Positions 35,311 to 47,300 of a stretch of DNA of 64,000 bases are shown one piece after another. Source of the DNA: Lagopus muta (taxonomy: Eukaryota; Chordata; Aves; Galliformes; Phasianidae); assembly GCF_023343835.1 (NCBI RefSeq), contig NC_064447.1, positions 10,746,501 through 10,810,500 of the forward strand, given 5' to 3'. The notes under the pieces are model-generated. The model was not told the DNA's origin and did not search any database. It worked only from the letters and a program-made list of their open reading frames with translations. Position numbers and translations under genes: made by a program. Numbering within the stretch: position 1 is the stretch's first letter; each line of letters opens with the position of its first letter.

Positions 35311-38300
35311 ATGGTGCCGGGCGGGAGCAATCCTCGCGCTAAACATAGCTGCTGAGATAAACACCTTGTGGGGATTACGCAGGGCTTAGTGCCAGCATTT
35401 CGGCTCTCTTCCTCTTCCCACTGCCCGGATCTGATCCCTCGCGGGGAGAGAGGTGTGTGGGAAAGGGATGTGAGATAACGTGGAATGCCGAGCAGCAGGG
35501 CTGGGGTTTGCTCCGCTGTGCCCAGGCTCTCCCAGCTGTCCCACGTCAGCAGCGCAGCCTCGGGTGGTGTTTTAGGAGCTGTGTGGTCCTTTGGAGTCAG
35601 TCGGGTTCTCTGCTTTCTGGTCTGATTTTGTGGCTGGGGGGGTGGTGTGGGGTTTTGACCCCGTAGCTTTGCTGTTACTATGCTGATATGGGCAGACTGC
35701 TTGCTGGAGGGGCATGGAATGGGATCTGTTCTCTGGGGGAGGTTTTAATCCACCAACCAAAAGTTTGGGGTTTTACCAGCCTGACTCAGTGCTGCTTGTG
35801 GGTATGCGTGGGGCTTGGTGCAGTTGGAGGCTGAGCCAGAGGTTCTGGAGTGCAAAAATGGCTTCTTTTTTTTTTTTTTTTTTTTTTTAATGGAAACTGG
35901 AAGTTCCTATTCTTTTTCCTATTCTTTCCTTTTTATCTTTAGCTCCAAGGAATGTCCAGTGAAAGGGCACAGCTGCTGGTACTTCTCCCCCAAGGAACAT
36001 GCCAACAATTGGGCACAGCTGTAGGTGCCACCCCAGCACCTTGCTGGCCTTGTTTGGCAGTGGATCCTGGGCTCTGCTGCCCTGTCCCCAGCAGGGATGG
36101 GGGTTTGTGGAGCAGAGGTGGGGGTTTGTTGCCCAGCAGTGCAGGCAGACCCCCTCTCACAGCTCAAATGTGACATCAAGGCTGCATGTCTCTCTGTGTT
36201 GTGAGCTGTAGTGTCTTTGTTGCATCCTTATTGCAGGAGCGGATGGATGGACATCACTTTGGGCATTGTTGTAGGGATTGCCCTTGTGTGCTGCTGGTTT
36301 AGGGGAATGCTGTGATGGTGAGCATTGTGCTGGCTGCAGGCAGCTGGAGGTCGGAGTGCTGCTTCTAGGAATTGCTGCAGCAGCCCCACAGCTGTGAGAT
36401 GAGCGGGGCCAGGGCTGTCCAACAAGACACCTGAACTTGGTTTTAAGGGCTGGGGTTGGATTTCTCCAAAGAAGGAATGTGTGACCTTGGGTGCGTGTGA
36501 TGATGTCCCCACATCCCTGGTCCCTCTGCTCTGTGGTTTTGTGACTCCCCATAGCAGAGCAGCTGGCAGCAGCTGGCTGTCACTGTCACTGCTGGGGGAG
36601 AGGAGATGGGGGGGGATCTGTCCCCCATGCGTTGCAGCGAGGTCGCCTCAGCTCTGTCCTGTGCTTCAGCATCTTGGGTGAAATGCTTATATAAAAGTCT
36701 ATATAAAATACAGATATTCAAAGGACAAATTTTCTTTAAAAACACAACTTGAATGAAAGAGCAAGCAGGATGAGGAGCAGACACAAACTTAGCAGAAATT
36801 GTTTGTGGAGTATCCACCCTTCCTGCTCCCCCTACCACCACCACCAAACAAAATCTCCTTTAGGGAAAGAGGAAGCAGAGTGCTCATTGTAGGCCAGGGG
36901 CTGCTGACCTGGGCTGTGGTTTGGCACTGCTGTCACCGCCTGTGTCCTATACAGCTGTGTGATGGATGTGCTGCATGTCTCTCTGACCCTAGGTGCAGGA
37001 TGCTGTCTGTCTCAGAGTGGCTGACATTATTAGGAAATGTAAAGCTTGTTGTTATCACTTCTTGTGCATCCTGAGGGTTCAGGCTTCCAGGAAAGAATAC
37101 AAACCATCTGCAGCCAGCTTGGGTCCTGCTGCTGTCCCTGCAGCAGCACAGTGAGCAGAGCTGAGCTCAGGCTGTGCCCCTTTGCTGGGCTCCCCCTGCA
37201 GAATTTTTCCCCGTTCTTTTTTCCTATTAGAGCTCACTGTTGCAGGCGGACTCATCTTTGTAGGAAAGCTGAGGCCAGCTGTGCCCACAGCTCTGCCTGC
37301 TGCTGTGCAGGAGCGAGGGCTCCTGTACAGCCACCAAAAGTGACGTGGCTCCTTCTGCACGAGCCGGATGTGTTCCCCGCAGAGCCTTTTTAAGAAAGTC
37401 ACTTCTGGAGTTAGAAATCCCCCACTGCCTTGCAGTGCTTGGTTTCCCTCTTGAAATGCTGCCAAGTTGTGCTTCAGCCAAAGAGCAAAGGAAGGGTCTG
37501 GTGCTGGAGTGCTGCTAGGGTGAGGCAGCAGCCCCATGCACCCATTCCACTTCTGCTTGTAAAGCCTGTGCAGCTGCGAGGCATGTCTAGTGCACGCATG
37601 CTTGTTTGGGAGGCTTTTAAGGCTTCTTTGGTCTCTGCAGCTAAACCTGATCACCCATTGTCGTTGTCACCTTGGTTGCCCTGTGCCACACCCCATGGAT
37701 TGCTGTCCCCACTGCAACAGTTTGCTGCTTGCAGGTCGTGAGCACAGTGTAGCATGAAGGGTGCAGGTGCACGCAGCAATGTGCACAGAGATAGCTCTGT
37801 GCTGTGCTCTCTTTGGCAGCACTCATTTTCCCAAGGGCTGGAAGCAGCAGCATGCTGCCAAAAAAGGAGGCAGCAGAGCATGCTTTGTATTGCAGCTTTG
37901 CAGCGTCTCTAAGCCTTCCTGTCCATGTTTTGGGTCAACCCTTATGGCTTTTGGCTTTGAGCAGCCTCAGCTCACTGGGGGGGCAGCTGACACCTGGAGG
38001 GCTGTGCACTCCTGCCCCACAGCAGCTTGAAGCAGGGCTGGCTAATTGTGCTGCTGCTTGGCATGGGGATGGTGACTGAAGGAGCTGCTGCTGGAAATTA
38101 CAAGTGCACTTCCACAGCAATTGGTTATCAGCCTGATGCACACGCTCTGAGTGCTCCGCTCCCCTCCAGCTGCTCTCCTGCCTGTCCCACTTCTGCAGGA
38201 GCTCACCTTCAATTTTGGATCACTGCAACATTTCTCATTAGGTGACTGTGGGGTTTCCCAGGAGTTTTACAGGTATTCCCCGTAGTGCATCGCACAGCTT

Positions 38301-41300
38301 TGACATCGCGCTGTCTCCTCCCAGCTCCATGTTGCATCCTACTCCTTTCCCCAAAGCAAAAGCACTGGTTTCAGGCTCAGCCCTCAGGGGTTAAAAAAAA
38401 AAAAAAAAAAAAAAGTGTTTTTTGTTTTGTTTTAATTTTTTCTGTTTTAAACTGGAAGTGGTTCTTGGAAGCACTGAGTGCATCTCAGGCATTGAGTCAG
38501 CACCAGGGCTGAGCCGGATGCTCAGCACCAGCCCCTGTGTGGGGTGTAGCCTTCCTGGGTACTCTGCTGGAAAGGACCAGCGCTGCTGCTTCCCACTGGA
38601 GCTTTGGGAATGGTGCAGAGAAAAATCAAATCAAATCTGCCAGAATGGGAGCTGTGCCCTTCCTGCTGGTGGGCACTGGGGCTGCCATGGGACAGAGAGG
38701 GACATTTTTTGGGAGCGGTGCTCAACTCTGTGATGAGGGAGATAGGAAGAATGGTTGCTGTGAGTTTTGCACGCCTGCTGAGCTCACATTTTGCAGCCCT
38801 TACTGATAGGGATTTGATCTCCCCCAGCAGCTGGGGCTGTCGTGGATGGGATGTGGGTGTTTGTCCCTGGGATGGAGAAGCTGTGGGGGGAGGGTGGGAG
38901 GTGTTGGGCAGGGATGGAGCAGAGTGCAGTGGTGTGAGCAGTGAGTGCACCCTGCATTGCTTCTTTCTTCCACCTCAACTGTGTGCATGGATGTAATCAG
39001 GGGAGAAGTGGGACTAAAAACAGCAGATGAGACCATTGAGTCTGCAAGGCAGAAATGCATCTGCTGCTGCAATGGGGTTCAGGTGCAGTGTGATTTCCTG
39101 CCCCCCAGTGATGCTGGTGGTGATGGATGGTGCTCCCAGCACAGCTTCTGCAGGGTGCTGCTCCCAGGAGATGCTCTGCAGCTGCTTTGTGCTGGGGTTT
39201 TGCACGGGTTTGGCTGCACCACTCTTAGTGTGCATGCAGTGTGTCCTGTCCTGCCACAGTGTAAATTCAGCTGAGGGCTGCTTCTGAGCTCCCCTAAGAT
39301 AGACTGGGCTGTGCTGGTGGGTTTCCATGAACTGTTGGGGTCTGTGTACTTTGGGATTTCTTGTGGGATATTGAGTCTCAGGCTCTATTGCTAGTCCAGA
39401 GCATCCCCACGGTGTCCCTGGCCCCATCGCACATCCCTGTGTGAGCAGGGAGATGGGTGGGAGAGGGTCTGGCAGCAGGCTGCTGCTTGAGCTCATTGCT
39501 GTTGTTAAGGGTGTGCTCTTCCCCTCATTGAAGCCCAGCAGGGAGCGGTGGGTGAGGTTTTGAGCTTTGATTTCCCAGAGCCCGGCAGTGGGGCGGTGGC
39601 CGTAGGCACTGACGCCCAGTGGGGTCAGCTCTGAGGAAATGGCATTTCCCAGCCGTTGTTCTGGGGCTGTGTGAATTCACAGAGCGTCTCCATCCTGTGC
39701 TGGAAACAGCATTGTGGAGCAGCCGTGGTGCTGAGGGGGGAACGTGGCAGTGTTGTCCCCCTCAGAGACAGGCGCAGTGCCACCCGAGAGCAGCTCTGCA
39801 TCAGCATCCTCTGTGTGCTGATGATCTCCGCTTGAAACCGTATCCCAGGAGCAGTTCAGCTCCCAGAAAATACCTCCCACGGTCCTCCCGGGATGCGTAT
39901 GAGCACTATTTAAGCTCAGAGCTGCTCATGACATTGGTATGTGCCTTCACCTCGACCTCTGACTTTTTTTGTGCCCGCTCTAAGCAGTGCTGGTTTTGGA
40001 GGGGGAAAAAGGGAGAGCAGCGATGCTGTGCCGTGCTCTGTGCACGTGCATGCAGAGAAGTGGGTGACTTCTCCACCCCTCCCACGCTATCTCCAAGCAA
40101 AATCCATGCAGCCGTTTATATTTTGCCAGCAGAGACGCCGTCCCAGTTGTCACCCGGGAATAGCTGCTGGTATTGTCATGGAACAATATTTCCACTATTT
40201 GTTGTGGTAATGGTTGTTAGTGGCACAGCAATTAGCACGGCACCTGCAGCACTGAGAAGCCCAGCCTCGTGCTGCCCAGCACCGCTGCTGCGGACACCGA
40301 GCGTGGGTGCAAACATTTGCATCCCTCATGACCCACTCTGCATGCAATAATTCTGCACGGGGCCGTGGGATTGCATTGTTTGAGCTCTGTGCTGGGGTGG
40401 GTAGGGGCACCATGGGGGTCTTTAGGGAGCGGGATGGAGTGGAGCTCCCTGCAAGAAGGGTGGGCTGGGTTGGGATGCACGGTGCCAGCGCTGCGCTTCA
40501 GTGGCTCCCGGAGCTGCTGGACCCCCCCCTTCCTGGTTTCCTGTTGACGTCACCACTATTTCACTGCTGCAGTTTGTACAACTGTTGGAGCTTTCGAGTG
40601 TAATCGGAGTGGAGCCACTGCCCTCGGCTCGCAGGGTCCCTGTGCTGCAGGCTGCATCCAGCTGTGCAGCCCTGCTGCAAGCTAAGCGCCCTGAGCCCGC
40701 TGCTCTCCCCACCTCCTCACCCCCAGTTCTCCACACTGCCGGGTGTGCGCCGTTTCTGTTCTTCATTTCTGGGAAACCATGGACAAGAAGCAAGGTATGT
40801 GTTGCAACCTCCGAAAAGCGTGCTGGGGGCGAACGAAGGGCTGGTCCTGGCCCTCAAAAGGGACGGTGCAACTCCTTGAGCTCAATCTGTGCAGATTTCC
40901 ATCTTTCCGCTAGCTCGGGGGCGGGGGGGGGGTGAGCTCTGCATTTGCAGCCAAGCATATCTATTTTTGCAGCCAGACATCTATTTTTAAAGCTCTGCAA
41001 AACCTGCCTTTTTTGCTTGCGTGGGGCTGAAACACTGCATCTTTGCTGCACAGAGCCAGCAGGGCTCAAGGAAACGCGCAGGGCAGCGCTTGCTCCCAGC
41101 AGCCTTGCACGCCTGTTGCAGCAGAGCCAGCACCTTGCTCCCTGCTGCCCAGAAGCTTATTCCCTTAGCACTCTTTGTTTGGGGGAGGTTGCATAATTTT
41201 TTTTTCTTATTACGTTCTTTATTATTTTTTTTTTCTTCTGGCTTTCCCTCTGCAGCATTGGGCCCCACCCTTCAGCTCTCCATGGGTCGAGGGGGGGGGG

Positions 41301-44300
41301 TTGGATATGCTCCAACCCCTTTCCCAGCACCAGCACAGCCATGCAGCAGGGCTGGACCTGGAGCCTGGTGCTGGAGAGGTTTGATTTCAAAGGTCGGCTC
41401 GGGCAAACAGCCGTATTGACAGTGCTTTGGGTTGTCCTGCTTGCTTCTCTCCACCCACACGGAGTGGGAAGGAGAAACCTGCTGGGGAGAGGTGCGGAGG
41501 AACCAGGCTGGTGTTGTGGTGGTTGAGATGAGGGTTTTGGTGATGAATGAATGCGGTTCCAGGAAATGTCTGCTCTTAGCTGGTGGAGACTGCAGTGCAA
41601 GGGGGAAAAAGAAAATGCCAGTTTCTTTTTTTTCTTTAGGAGGAAATGGGGACTTTCTTAGCATAGAGGATGTAGTTACGTGCTCGTGGCATCACGTGGT
41701 GACAAGTGTGGCCACAGTGGGGACTTCGGTCAGCTCGTGTTCCCAGTGCAGAGCTGGGAGGGACAGGAATGTGTCCCCAGTCTGCCCCATGCACGTGCTG
41801 CTGCTTTCAGGCTGTGGAAATGGCCTCAAGCTGCTGTGAGCAGTGGGTAATGCTCACAGGCTCTGTGCTGCACCTTTTCTTCTGCAGAAACCCTGCAGAA
41901 CAAGAGCATCCCCTTGCTTACAGGCGATGGAGAGTATTCTCCTCATCCCAGCCGTGGGAGGGAGGTGCTGGGAGCTGGCAGCTGCTGTGGAGCGGAGAGC
42001 AGCTGCGTGTGGGGACACTGGGATTGAATTGCAAGGTCGTGCTGTGCCCGTCCCACTGCACAGCGTTCCTCTGGTGGTGGGCATGGAGCTGGGCAGTGGG
42101 ATGGGGCTGGGGCTGAAGGTATGTGAGTGCTGTGGTGGGTACAGGGAGAGCAGCAAGATGCATCCCTGCTTTGGCTCGCAAGGGTTTGGGTGCAGCATCC
42201 CAGAAGGAGAGCAGTGTATTTTATTTTGGTGTGGGCTGATGTGATGTGCTGAGGTGGGTTTTCTAGCCCGTGCTTTGGCAGCTATAGGAAATGCTTTTGG
42301 GTGCTGGGTGCAACCACTGGGAAGAGAATGCTGCTGGCCCTGCAAAGTGGTGCTGCAAAGCATAGGGCAGTACTTTGGGGCTGCACAAAGCCCTCCTTAC
42401 AGCAAAGTGTGAGCTCTGCCTCGTGGGGTGTGACTGATGTACAGACTGATGTGACTATGATCCTCCTGTGTGGTGCAGAGGTTTTGCACAGGGGATCTCC
42501 CCATCCTGCACAGAGCCACTCACCCATGCTTGCAGATGCTGTGTGTGTAAGGGTGAGTGCATGGATCCCAACCTTGAGCTCCCTGTGACCCTGATCTGTG
42601 GGGCTGATGCTGCAGCCTCTGGCACAGTATGGATGCTTCTCCCCCTGCGTGAGTCACCGCTGTGCTCTGACCCAGCACTGTCAGGGAGCTGCACAGAAGG
42701 AGCATTGTGCTCCTGCTGGGGGTTACTATGGCAATTGGGGAGAGGGAGAGCAAACAGATACTGCAAAATAGCAGCCAGGATGGGGGGCATTTCAGAGCTT
42801 GGTGTGAAGGGAGGAGGCAGATGGAGGGTGTTCGGTTGGTGCTGCCCAGGGTGTGGGGTGCATCGAGCCAGCAGGACTTGGAGGTGCTTGCTGAGCACAA
42901 CTTGGGGTGTTTTGGGGGCATCTAGTAGCTCTGCATACACAGGGTGATGCATGCATGTTATTGTCTGCATCTTGGGATGGGATTGCATGCCATGTGGAGT
43001 TCTCCCTCCCACTGGCTGCAGAGGAAGCTGCAGCCCCATGTCCCAGCTCTCTGCCCTGCCCTGGCTGCAGGAAGGGAAGGCACTGCTGAGGCAGAGGGCA
43101 GCGTCTTGCATTTGGCTGCACTTTTGTGTTTGCACAGCCAGGTATTTTGCAGTGCAGGACTATTTATAGCTCCCTGTCCCATCCCAGCTGGGTATGGAAT
43201 TGGGAGCAGCCTCATGGAGCAGGTGCTGAGATGCACAAAGGACTTGCAGGGCTCTGGAGCTGGTGCTGCAAACCACAGCAACCCCATATCCCTGTGGGTC
43301 AGCACAGCAGAGCTCCAGCTCCTTCCTGTTTCAGTGCAAGGTCTCAACCTGTGCACACTGATCCTAGTGTTGTGACTAGCAGCTCCTGCCCTGTGGTTCC
43401 CCTTGGTGTCACATGGAGTGTTCCCTTTCAGGGTCAGAGTTGCCAGTTGCTGTATTTGAGGCTTGTTGGCCGTTGTCCTGATGGCATGGAGCAGGGCTGG
43501 CTGCTTCCCTGCCTCCTGCAGCATACTCACAGGATCTGTCTCTTCCTTGCCCAGCTGGGAGTGTGATGAGAAATGGGTCAGTGCTTCCCAAAATGGGATC
43601 TGCTGGGAGTGCATTGAGGTGCTGTCATGGCCCTGGGCACAGCCAGTGGCATGGGGACATCTGGTGGCTGTGCAGCCCAGGACAGGGTTGGGTGCCAGCT
43701 ACCCCATGGCGTGTTCCTCTGCTCCTGTCTGGCACCATAAGGGATGTATGTTTTGTATTGAGTTCTGTGGAGTGTGAGTACTGACCTGATGTCTCCCTGC
43801 TCTCTTCCAGATTCCAAGGGATCCCTGGAGCCACACAAACCGGGTGAGTGCCTAGCAGACAGAGCACTTTCACCCCCTCTCCTAAATGCCAGCAAATCCC
43901 CCCCCAAAAGAGGAACACTTAATGGCCATGGGGGGTGAAGACTGCTGTGGGGGTGACTGGAAGCAGAGTGTGAGAGTTGCACACCCTGTGCACACCCTGC
44001 AGCCCTGGGCCTGGTGGCTGCAGTTGTGGGGGTGTCGAAAGGAAGGAAAGTTTTAAAAATGCCCTTTGCTTATGTGTGCATCTTCTCTTGCAGTGAAGGG
44101 CAAGAAGAAGCTGAGGATAACATGTCCTCCCATCAAGCAGCCCCCTGTCAACACCACGTGAGTGCCTGCTCCTGCAGCCAGTTCTAGGAGCTGCAGTGAG
44201 CTGTCTCAGGCCATGTGGCCATAGAAGTGTTACCACACACATCAGCTGGTTGGGGTTTTTCAACTGGAGCTCTGGTTTCTCAGTGATGAGAAGGAATTGC

Positions 44301-47300
44301 GCTTGTGCACACGCATAGATTCTGTGTGCCTCTGGGAGCTGTCTGCTGGGCTAGGACCTGCAGCAGGAGCAGGGGTGAAGGTGCTGGGTGCAGCAGAGTA
44401 GCCCCTGCCCTCAGCTGGTGGCATCCTCTGCCCTGTGCCTTGGCCTATGTGAACCCATGTTGGTGCAAGGAGGATGTGGAAGCCTTGTTGTTCCCCCCTG
44501 CTGTGCTTGGGGCTGGTGCCTGCCTGCATTTCAGGCACTGGGATTTCTCTGTGCCCTGTTTTCTGCTGCTCGGTACATTGTTATGCTGTGTTTGGGGGGG
44601 CAGAACCAGGGTGGCACTGCTAGGTTTGACAAAAAGCAGATGGCTGAAATTCCTCCTCTGTGATGTATCTCCACCACCAAGCTCTGCTCTGTCCAGAGAA
44701 CCACAAAGCTCTGAGGGAGCAGCGAATCCCTCACTGGGGGCTCATCCCTGAATCCCCAGGCTGGGCAGGTTGCCTGGAGCCAGGAGCTCCCTGTTAACAG
44801 CCCACAGCCTGGTGTATAGGCAGAGCCCTGCATGCAGAGCTGTCTCCCTCTGTGTCTGAGTTTCTCTGGAGCAGATGTCAGCTGCAGTTTGCAGGGTGCT
44901 TGCATGCCCAGAGCATTCCTGTTCACACTGGTTCTAGGCCCCTACCGTTCCTTTTCTCTGCACTTTTCAAGGCACATTGCAAATATTTGCACAGTGCCAA
45001 TGCTTTTGCTGCAAGCCTGAGCACTTCCTTGAAGGTGCTGCAGTGCTCTGATGGGAATGAAGATGAGGAGCAGACTGCCCAGTTCCCAGCTGATAGTGTC
45101 AGAGGAGTTGAACACAGGAGCAGGGCAGAAGGATGAAAAGGACAGTGTGTGCTTTAAATCCCATACTGACAACAAGGGGGAATGGGAAGCCGTGAGGAGG
45201 GGAAAAAAATCCATAAAGGAAGACTTTTGCCTACATGGTGTTGTGCAAAGTGTGACGCTGCTGGCTGCTCCGCATGCCAGGCTGCCTGGAACAGGCTGTC
45301 AAGTGTACACAAATGACTCAGTGCAGAGGAATTACCTGTTGTTTCCTAGGCGTGTTTGGGGCGACGTGGCTGTTGCTCTTACAACACCTGCCTGTCAAAA
45401 CACGACAGCTGCTCCTCTCCCCGCATGGGGACGGTTTCATAGCTTTGATGCAGCCTCACCTCGCTGCTCCCTGGGCTCCTGCTGGCTCTGTGGGTGGTGG
45501 TGGCTCGATGAAAGCCTTTGGGAGTGTTTGGAGGGGGCTGGTGTGCACCCATAACAACGCACTGTAGGAAGCAGTGGCTGAAAGCACCTGGGGGCACATG
45601 AAACCTGGCACTGGAGAAGGGGGTTTTGAGGTTGTGCTTCTTTCTGATCCCCTCTCTCCTTGCAGGCCGCCAAGGAACTTGGACTCCAGAACCTTCATCA
45701 CCATTGGAGACAAAGTATGTGTTGATGTTCTTGGTTCCAATTCTGCTTGCCTCCTGTATGGGAGTAGCATGGATCAGGCTGCCATGACAACTTGTCAGAT
45801 TGGATCTTTGTGATCCCAAGCATCCTTTAAGCTCCAGTATGTCCTCCTGGTGCAGCCTCATGGGATGCATCTTTGGAGAGGGATAAGGTGTCCTCAAGCA
45901 GAGGACCTTTCCCCTGTTGGCTGTGGGTTTGTGAAAGTATTGAGATCAGGGAAATAGGCACGTGTGGGTTGAGGCTTTGCCCTTAGTGGGATCCTGCTTG
46001 CTTGGCAGCCTTCTCACTTTTACCCAGTCCGGCTGTGCCCTGCTGTCCCAGCCCACGTCCCCTTTGTCCCTGTTGCTGCTGGCATCCCACCAGAAGCTGG
46101 GCTCAGAGTTCCTCTCCAAATCCTTTCCAAGCTGCCTGATGAAAAACGCTGCTAGAAATAGCTGCTGCCTCCTTTTTATTTCATTCTCTTGTTACAGGCT
46201 CTCCTGGGGTTGCAAACAACCTAAAAACATGGGGTGTTGGGTCAGTCCCATCCTTGGTGCAAGGTTTTAGGTTTTGAGGGGAGAGAAGCAGCCTGGGCTG
46301 GGTGCAGGGAGCAGCCCTGCTGCTGGTGTTGTGTTTTAGCTGTTGTCGTGTGTATTAGTGGCTTGGGGAGAGACTGTGCACAGAGTGCAATGGGAGAGCT
46401 GCAGCTCTGCAGGCTGTGCCCTTCCTGCAGTGCAGTTCTGAGGGGTTCTGCATCTGTGCTCTGCCTGCCCTGAGATGTGCAGCTCAGGTTTGCTCTGGGT
46501 GCTTCAGAACAACACAACATGGGATGGAGGAGTGGTGGGTGCAAAGGCAGCTTTGGGTTGTGAGATGAAGGGTGACTGTGGGTCCATCTGATCCATGCAG
46601 AGTAGAGGGTAACGGATGCAGTGTGGGGTTCGGTTCTGTTGGTTCTTCATCTCTGCAGCTGGGCAGGGCCATGCTGGTTCCCAGAGTGTGCTGGGAACTG
46701 CCAGTGTCTGGGGAAGCCTGCAGGTAAATGCCGGAAACAAAAACACAATGCCCTGGAACAGTCATAGAACATATGTCCTGAAAAGCACCACTGGGTCCTT
46801 CCTGGAGGCTCCTGCAGGAGCTGTAAACCTGCGCTGTGCCTCTGCCCAGGGCAGCGAGGTGGGGGCTGCATGAGTCCCATGGTCCCATTGGATCCACTTC
46901 CCTGTGCCATGCAGCATAGCTTCCTGCTGAGCTCAGCCCCAGACCTCCCTGAGCTTCCCACCATTCCCATCTGGCCCAAATTAGTGGGGCTGGTGGTTAG
47001 CATGGCCACCAGCCTCGTAGCCCTGACTCCCAGCACGCTGCTGCCCTTCTGCTCTGGGTGCAACACTGCTTCCAATGCTGTGCAGTGCTTTTCCCACCCT
47101 TTGCTGCTGCTGGGTCAGTTTGGCATCCCGGTGTTATTTTTGTTCCCTGGGACCGGAGGGAAGCTGCAGGCTGGATGAAGTCCTGCCTGGTTGAAAGGAG
47201 GTCTGTAACTTATTAAGAGCGATGAATGCAGCCTCCAAAAATAGCCCATGTCTCACTCCAGCAGTGTATGCCCTGCCCAGCAGAGCAGACAATTACAGGG

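Larger units (their letters stand above)
34150..43810. other. MAP2K3 intron 1
   Basis: A 9.7-kb intron that holds the two alternative first-exon candidates. It also contains long homopolymers: T25 (34658-34682), T23 (35866-35888), A22 (38393-38414), and a G-rich run of five and ten G split by one C (40917-40932). No independent gene is recognised; the many short frames are typical of GC-rich DNA. Confidence 0.6.
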
